The notes under the pieces: generated by a model
Databases searched by the model: none
The model's input: only the letters and a program-made list of their open reading frames with translations
What the model was told of the DNA's origin: nothing
NCBI RefSeq assembly: GCF_028369055.1
Contig: NZ_JAQNCZ010000007.1
Location: forward strand, 1 to 64,000
From: Cognatishimia sp. SS12
Lineage (GTDB): Bacteria; Pseudomonadota; Alphaproteobacteria; Rhodobacterales; Rhodobacteraceae
Length of the DNA stretch: 64,000 bases
Reading direction: 5' to 3'
Made by a program: the position numbers and the translations under genes
Shown here: piece by piece, positions 59,457-64,000 of the stretch
How the letters are laid out: each line of letters opens with the position of its first letter
How positions within the stretch are numbered: position 1 is the stretch's first letter

Positions 59457-60592
59457 CCGATACAACACAAAATCTCGCGCCAGCTGACGCGCCCGAAGCT
59501 CCTGTGGTCCTTGGCCCTTGGGCGCTAATCTGGAGAAAGTTCCGCAAGCATAAACTGGCGATGTTCAGCCTGTATATTGTCGGTTTGATTTATCTCGTGG
59601 CCGCCCTGGGTGAATTCCTAGCTGTGCAAGATCCGCACAAAACCAGCGTGCGCCACACCTTTCAGCCGCCGCAAGGCCTACATCTTTTCGTAAAAGATGA
59701 GGATGGCTCCACCAATTTCATGCTCCACGCAAAAGGCATGAAAATGGAGCTCAACACCGAGCTGCGCCGCCGCACCTTTGTGGAAGACGAAAGCAAGATC
59801 ATTCCGATGGGCTTCTTCGTCAAAGGGCATGAGTACAAACTGCTGGGCTTGGTTGACTCCAGCACCCATTTCTTTGGGCCAAAGAACCCGCGCGATACCG
59901 TGTTCATCTTTGGCGCGGACCGTCTGGGACGTGACATTCTCAGCCGTGTTGTGGTGGGCACCCGTGTGTCGATGTCCATTGGCCTTGTCGGTGTCGCCGT
60001 ATCGCTGGTGATCGGTGTCATTCTCGGTGGCATTTCCGGTTACTACGGCGGCCTGGCCGACAACCTGATCCAACGTCTGATCGAATTCATCCGCTCGGTG
60101 CCGACCATTCCGCTCTGGATGGGTCTGGCCGCTGCGATCCCGCTCGATTGGCCGCCGCTGCGCACCTACTTTGTCGTGACCGTGATCGTGTCGATGATCG
60201 GCTGGACCTCCCTCGCCCGCGAAGTTCGAGGTAAGTTCCTCAGTTTGCGGAACGAGGATTTCATCACCGCCGCGCGCCTGGACGGGCTGAGCGACTGGGA
60301 AATCATCATGAAACACATGGTGCCAAGCTTCTCAAGCCATATCATCGCCTCGCTGACGCTGGCCGTACCGCTGATGATCCTCGCAGAAACCTCCCTGTCG
60401 TTCCTCGGCATTGGCCTTCAGCCGCCACAGGTTTCATGGGGCACCTTGCTGAAAGAAGCGCAAAACATCCGCTCAATCATCGAAGCCCCTTGGCTTCTCT
60501 GGAGCCCTGGCGTGGCCATCGTTCTGGCCGTGCTGTCCCTCAACTTCCTTGGAGATGGTCTTCGTGATGCAGCAGATCCCCATGCACAATAA
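59453..60592 (+). CDS. Dpp/Opp-type ABC permease (DppC-like) with extra periplasmic insert
   Basis: 379 residues against about 300 for typical DppC. After the first membrane segment (near residue 40-60) comes a roughly 90-residue polar insert (FQPPQGLHLFVKDEDGS..., through FFGPKNPRDTVFIFG) before the usual FGADRLGRDILSRVVVGTR. The C-terminal permease core has the contact loop REVRGKFLSLRNEDFITAARLDGLSDWEIIMKHM. The insert probably faces the periplasm and may contact the long receptor. It overlaps the ATPase gene by 26 bases. Confidence 0.92.
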   Translation: MTDTTQNLAPADAPEAPVVLGPWALIWRKFRKHKLAMFSLYIVGLIYLVAALGEFLAVQDPHKTSVRHTFQPPQGLHLFVKDEDGSTNFMLHAKGMKMELNTELRRRTFVEDESKIIPMGFFVKGHEYKLLGLVDSSTHFFGPKNPRDTVFIFGADRLGRDILSRVVVGTRVSMSIGLVGVAVSLVIGVILGGISGYYGGLADNLIQRLIEFIRSVPTIPLWMGLAAAIPLDWPPLRTYFVVTVIVSMIGWTSLAREVRGKFLSLRNEDFITAARLDGLSDWEIIMKHMVPSFSSHIIASLTLAVPLMILAETSLSFLGIGLQPPQVSWGTLLKEAQNIRSIIEAPWLLWSPGVAIVLAVLSLNFLGDGLRDAADPHAQ

Positions 60593-62384
60593 CCCGCAGT
60601 CTGACACCGCGCCTTTGGTGAAGATCCGGGGTCTGAAGACCCAGTTCTTCACCGAGGACGGGATCGTCAAAGCCGTCGACGATGTTGATCTGGACATTCA
60701 TTCCAACCGAACGCTGTGTATCCTTGGCGAGTCCGGTTCCGGGAAATCCATCATGGCGCGGTCCATCCTGCGCATTGTTGATAACCCGGGCCGCATCGTA
60801 GAGGGCTCGATCCACTATCGTTCGGCAGATGGGCGTGAGGTCGACCTTGCCAAGGAACGCCATGGGTCGCGCTTGCTGCGTGACGTGCGCGGGCAAGACA
60901 TTTCAATGATCTTCCAGGAACCCATGTCCTCGCTTGGCCCGATCACCAAGATCGGTCAGCAGATCGTTGAAACCATTCGTCTGCACCGCAATGTGACAAA
61001 GGCCGAAGCCAAAGCAGAGGCGATCCATCTTTTGGATCGTGTGGGCATTCCGCGGCCGGCGGAACGGTTCGAGGCCTACCCCTTCGAACTGTCTGGCGGC
61101 ATGCGTCAACGCGCTATGATTGCGATGGCCCTGTCCTGTCAGCCGCGGCTGCTGATCGCCGATGAGCCGACGACAGCTTTGGATGTAACCACCCAGGCGC
61201 AGATCCTTGATCTGATTGCCGAGCTGAAGCAGGAACGCCAGATGGGCGTGATGCTGATCACCCACGACATGGGTGTGGTGGCCGAAGTCGCTGAAGACGT
61301 TGCTGTGATGTACTCTGGCAAAATCGTTGAGCGCGGCGATGTCTACTCGGTGTTTGAGAACCCCAAACACCCCTATACCAAAGCGCTTCTCGCCTCCGCT
61401 CCGCGGCTGGGTGGTATTCGGCGCCGTCGCCTGCCCGACATCCGCGAACTGCTGCCGCCGGGTTATATGAACAACCCTGCCAACCTCAGCCCGGACGCCC
61501 GGCTTGAAGGGCATAAGGTCGCAGAAATCGCGCCCGCCGAGCCGAAAACGCACAATGAGGAAGACCGCATTCTGGAAGTCAAAAACCTAAATGTGCATTT
61601 CCCGATTGGTGGCGGCGTGTTTTCAAAGTCTACGGACGTGGTCAAGGCCTGCGACGAGATCTCATTTGACGTCTATCGCGGCGAAACCTTTGGCATCGTT
61701 GGCGAAAGTGGCAGTGGCAAGACCTCGCTCAGCCGCGCGATCATGCGCATTCTGGATCCGACCTCTGGTGAGGTTCTGTTTCACCGCAAGGCAAAGCCAA
61801 CGGTTGATCTGACCCAGGCCAACAAGAGTGAGCTGCGCGACGTCTGGCGCGATATGCGGATGGTGTTCCAAGATCCGCAATCTTCGTTGAACCCACGTCT
61901 GCGGGTGATCGATCTGGTTGGGCAATGTCTGCAAAAGGCCGAAAGCCTTGGGCGGCGTGACCTTCAGGCGCGCGTCTCTGACCTGCTTGTTCAGGCCGGG
62001 CTGAAGACAGAATTCCTGTTGCGATACCCCGGTGCGTTTTCGGGCGGGCAGCGTCAGCGTCTTGGCATTGCCCGTGCGCTGGCGACCAACCCCGAACTGG
62101 TGATCGCGGACGAAGCGGTCTCGGCTTTGGATGTGTCCATTCAGGCGCAGATGCTGAACCTGTTGCAGGACCTTCAGGACGAATTTGATCTGACCTATCT
62201 GTTCATCACCCATGACCTCAGCGTCGTGAAGCATATCTGCGACCGTGTGGCCGTGATGTACCAGGGTAAGATTGTCGAACTGACCACCCGCGACGAGTTG
62301 TTTGCCAACCCGAAGCACCCCTACACCAAGAAACTGCTTGCGGCTGTGCCCAATCCTGACCCCCGGATGCGCAAAGCAAGCTAA
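60567..62384 (+). CDS. Fused double ATPase of a Dpp/Opp-type ABC transporter (DppD-DppF)
   Basis: 605 residues from ATG 60567, with GGAG 8 bases or more upstream inside dppC; ATG 60582 is an alternative. Two complete cassettes lie in one chain. The first has Walker [10 protein letters not shown] (54-62), signature [16 protein letters not shown] and Walker [13 protein letters not shown]. The second has Walker [10 protein letters not shown], signature [15 protein letters not shown] and Walker [13 protein letters not shown]. Each is followed by an oligopeptide-transporter C-terminal domain ([11 protein letters not shown]..., [11 protein letters not shown]...). It energises the DppBC permease pair. 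Confidence 0.94.
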   Translation: MQQIPMHNNPQSDTAPLVKIRGLKTQFFTEDGIVKAVDDVDLDIHSNRTLCILGESGSGKSIMARSILRIVDNPGRIVEGSIHYRSADGREVDLAKERHGSRLLRDVRGQDISMIFQEPMSSLGPITKIGQQIVETIRLHRNVTKAEAKAEAIHLLDRVGIPRPAERFEAYPFELSGGMRQRAMIAMALSCQPRLLIADEPTTALDVTTQAQILDLIAELKQERQMGVMLITHDMGVVAEVAEDVAVMYSGKIVERGDVYSVFENPKHPYTKALLASAPRLGGIRRRRLPDIRELLPPGYMNNPANLSPDARLEGHKVAEIAPAEPKTHNEEDRILEVKNLNVHFPIGGGVFSKSTDVVKACDEISFDVYRGETFGIVGESGSGKTSLSRAIMRILDPTSGEVLFHRKAKPTVDLTQANKSELRDVWRDMRMVFQDPQSSLNPRLRVIDLVGQCLQKAESLGRRDLQARVSDLLVQAGLKTEFLLRYPGAFSGGQRQRLGIARALATNPELVIADEAVSALDVSIQAQMLNLLQDLQDEFDLTYLFITHDLSVVKHICDRVAVMYQGKIVELTTRDELFANPKHPYTKKLLAAVPNPDPRMRKAS

Positions 62385-62385
62385 G

Positions 62386-62453
62386 CTTTTTGGGCGGCGG
62401 CCCTCCCCCGTCGCCCAAAAAGATATGACAAAAGCCGATTTTGTCGATTTTTT
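62386..62453 (+). terminator. Tandem hairpins ending the dehydratase-dpp operon
   Basis: Hairpin 1 (62386-62422) is CTTTTTGGGCG / CGCCCAAAAAG, extendable through GCGG/CCGT. It is strong, but its T-run is in the 5' arm, so it has no U-tail. Hairpin 2 (62427-62445) is GACAAAA / TTTTGTC with a 5-base loop, followed by GATTTTTT. Hairpin 2 has the terminator layout but a weak stem. Together they form the likely 3' end of the operon. Confidence 0.55.
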
Positions 62454-62515
62454 GCGCTTCGCGCAATTGCGATATGCCCCGGACTTCCGTAACAATAGGC
62501 AACTGCAACAACAAA

Positions 62516-63253
62516 ATGAAATTCATCATGGATGCCAAAGGCGTTATTCCGGTCAATCAGACTCTCTCACGCTCTCTGTCGGGACAAGTCTCCCGCACCA
62601 TCGGTGAGCGTATTCTTGAGGGAGTTCTGCAGCCCGGTCAGCTTTTGCCTGATGAGGTAAAGCTTTGCGAAGAATTTGGGGTCAGCCGCACCGTCATTCG
62701 CGAAGCGGTAAAAATGCTGGTTGCCAAAGGCATGCTAGAGGTGCGCCAACGTATCGGCACCCGCGTCCAGGACATTCGCAACTGGCAGATGCTGGACCGC
62801 GACATATTGCTTTGGCATCAGGGCATTCCGGTTGATAATGATCGGATCATGCGCCTGCTGGAGCTGCGCCAGTCCATTGAACCGGACGCCGCGCGCTACG
62901 CCGCTGAACGCCGGACCGAGGCGGATCTGGAAAACATCTTCAACGCACTCGACCGGATGGCCAAAAATCTGGATGAAAGCAATGAGTATGTGATTGCCGA
63001 CGCGCAGTTTCATATCGCCATTCTCAGAGCCGCGCATAACCCCTATTTGGATTCTCTTGAGAATGCGATTTTCGCAGGTTTGATGCTGTCAATTCGCCTC
63101 ACAAACCCAGATCGCGACTATAACAAGCGGTCCTTGCCCTTCCACCAGAACATTGCCGAAGTCATTCGCAAACAAGACACCGAAGGTGCCTATATGCGTA
63201 TGAAAGAGCATCTGGCCGATTCAAATCGTCGCCTGTTGGAGCAAATGTCGTAA
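62516..63253 (+). CDS. GntR family regulator (FadR/FCD subfamily)
   Basis: 245 residues from ATG 62516; ATG 62528 (four residues shorter) is equally possible, and neither has a clear ribosome site. The winged HTH spans about residues 20-85: GQVSRTIGERILEGVLQPGQLLPDEVKLCEEFGVSRTVIREAVKML. The FCD domain carries DAQFHIAIL and a C-terminal HQNIAEVI. It follows the dehydratase-dpp operon and may regulate it; sugar-acid effectors are typical for this group (UxuR/ExuR/DgoR-like). Confidence 0.88.
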   Translation: MKFIMDAKGVIPVNQTLSRSLSGQVSRTIGERILEGVLQPGQLLPDEVKLCEEFGVSRTVIREAVKMLVAKGMLEVRQRIGTRVQDIRNWQMLDRDILLWHQGIPVDNDRIMRLLELRQSIEPDAARYAAERRTEADLENIFNALDRMAKNLDESNEYVIADAQFHIAILRAAHNPYLDSLENAIFAGLMLSIRLTNPDRDYNKRSLPFHQNIAEVIRKQDTEGAYMRMKEHLADSNRRLLEQMS

Positions 63254-63314
63254 TCAAGGCCATTGGGAGCTTTGAATGACGTTTTGGTGCCGACTTGGGC
63301 TAAAGTACGAAACT

Positions 63315-63337
63315 GAAATTTTCATCGATAAAATTTC
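63315..63337. repeat. AT-rich inverted repeat
   Basis: Perfect 8-bp arms GAAATTTT / AAAATTTC around CATCGAT, in the 171-base gap between the two GntR genes. It may be an operator or an upstream promoter element. Too AT-rich for a terminator. Confidence 0.4.
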
Positions 63338-63385
63338 GAAAATCACCACTTTTGCACTTTGTAGATATTGCCGACTTCCTGCTTT

Positions 63386-63412
63386 CGTTGATAGAATATA
63401 CTCCTATCAACG
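63386..63412. promoter_or_regulatory. Candidate GntR operator before the last gene
   Basis: Perfect 9-bp inverted repeat CGTTGATAG-N9-CTATCAACG. The spacer contains TATACT (63397-63402), a near-consensus -10 element. It lies 13 bases before the start codon of the truncated GntR gene, so autorepression is likely. Confidence 0.6.
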
Positions 63413-63424
63413 ATTGTGAGTAGA

Positions 63425-64000
63425 ATGAACGATTTGGCCCCGAACAGCGATTCAACGCAGACCGATACCGAACTCGCCTATGGCAGCATTCGCGACGATA
63501 TTATTCAGGGTCACTTGCAACCCGGAAGCAAACTGAAAGTGGCCGACCTGCGCGCGCGATATAGCGTTGGCGCCGCCCCCCTGCGCGAAGCGCTGTCGCG
63601 TCTGGTCGGGGATCGTTTGGTTGTTCAGCAAACCCAACGCGGTTTCCGTGTCAAAGAAGCCTCCCCTGCCGATGTCGAAGATGTAGGCCGGGTCCGTAAT
63701 CTGCTGGAATGCGAAGCACTGCGCGAAAGCCTACTGTCTGGCAAAGACGATTGGGAAGCGCGGGTTGTCGCCTCCTATCACCGCCTGACACTTGCCGAGG
63801 GGCGCAGCAAATCGCCGGAAAACCTGCGCGAACTGGAATTGCGGAACAATGAATTTCACGAGGCGCTGGTCTCGGCAACGCAATCACGCTGGCTGCTGGA
63901 ACTGCGCGCGCAGGTCTATCATCACCATGAACGCTATCGCTATTTGTCGCGCACCAAAAAGAACAGCAGTCGCGACACGGCGGCCGAACATGCCGCTATT
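63425..64000 (+). CDS. GntR family regulator (FCD subfamily), 3'-truncated by window edge
   Basis: The frame is open from ATG 63425 to the last base (192 codons) without a stop. The winged HTH (about residues 17-80) reads AYGSIRDDIIQGHLQPGSKL, then VADLRARYSVGAAPLREALS and a QRGFRVKEASP wing. The FCD domain begins DVEDVGRVRNLLECEALRESL and includes ELRNNEFHEALVSA with the expected His. It resembles CsiR/GabR-like FCD repressors. A perfect operator-like repeat overlaps its promoter. The downstream target genes are outside the window. Confidence 0.88.
   Translation, partial: MNDLAPNSDSTQTDTELAYGSIRDDIIQGHLQPGSKLKVADLRARYSVGAAPLREALSRLVGDRLVVQQTQRGFRVKEASPADVEDVGRVRNLLECEALRESLLSGKDDWEARVVASYHRLTLAEGRSKSPENLRELELRNNEFHEALVSATQSRWLLELRAQVYHHHERYRYLSRTKKNSSRDTAAEHAAI

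Noticed and set aside
1..64000. Genomic island borders, insertion sequences, CRISPR, tRNA or phage genes
   Set aside because: No transposase, integrase, spaced repeat array or tRNA-like structure was recognised anywhere in the window.

Overview
The window looks like the chromosome, or a large replicon, of a marine alphaproteobacterium of the Roseobacter group (Rhodobacteraceae). This rests on GC-rich coding with alternative GTG/TTG starts, a very high density of TRAP, tripartite tricarboxylate (TTT) and ABC uptake systems each next to its own regulator, and several sulfate-ester enzymes. About 62 protein genes are supported. I saw no rRNA, tRNA, CRISPR array, transposase, integrase or phage gene. 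The first gene (thiamine-diphosphate enzyme) and the last (GntR regulator) run off the window.

Layout. (1) 1-5.6 kb: a TPP enzyme, an AbrB-type membrane protein, a true formylglycine-generating enzyme (FGE), a LysR regulator, an unknown membrane protein and a YceI protein. (2) 14.0-5.7 kb, minus strand: one long operon, tctC-tctB-tctA-usp-sulfatase-FMN hydroxyacid dehydrogenase-sulfatase, with a divergent MarR gene. (3) 14.8-23.8 kb: an HpaR-like MarR gene; a minus-strand MarR-arylsulfotransferase(ASST)-aldehyde dehydrogenase operon; a divergent TRAP operon; a metallo-beta-lactamase (MBL) hydrolase; and a second ASST paralogue. (4) 23.8-31.3 kb: an AraC regulator divergent from nitrilase-flavoprotein-LivJHMGF. 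(5) 31.3-34.7 kb: MarR, a divergent MBL protein with a degenerate metal motif, an FAD aromatic hydroxylase and a DUF2783 protein. (6) 40.9-34.8 kb: a PotABCD-like ABC operon ending in a DUF917 protein, divergent from a LysR gene. (7) 41-46.7 kb: M14 peptidase, third sulfatase, fuconolactonase-like amidohydrolase, aldo/keto reductase, XdhC. (8) 51.1-46.7 kb: a three-subunit molybdenum hydroxylase with MoaD and a peroxiredoxin, beside a GntR gene. (9) 54.9-52.2 kb: a sugar-acid dehydratase plus aldehyde dehydrogenase; 55.3-62.4 kb: a second dehydratase with a complete Dpp/Opp-type importer; then two GntR regulators.

How they work together. The main theme is sulfate esters. There are three Cys-type sulfatases with the C-x-P-S/A-R motif, an FGE able to activate them, two ASST paralogues without signal peptides, and an MBL hydrolase of the RNase Z/arylsulfatase type. 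None of the sulfatases has a signal peptide, so desulfation is predicted to be cytoplasmic after uptake. Shared palindromes tie parts together. ACATG-N-CATGT occurs in both the MarR/TRAP promoter and the ASST2 promoter. ACTAATATAyTAGC occurs upstream of both the molybdenum hydroxylase operon and the dehydratase operon that flank the GntR gene. Two copies of GTTkCATrTGTAAC lie between the 31.7-kb MarR gene and its divergent operon. Substrates are inferred throughout; nothing in the sequence alone identifies them.
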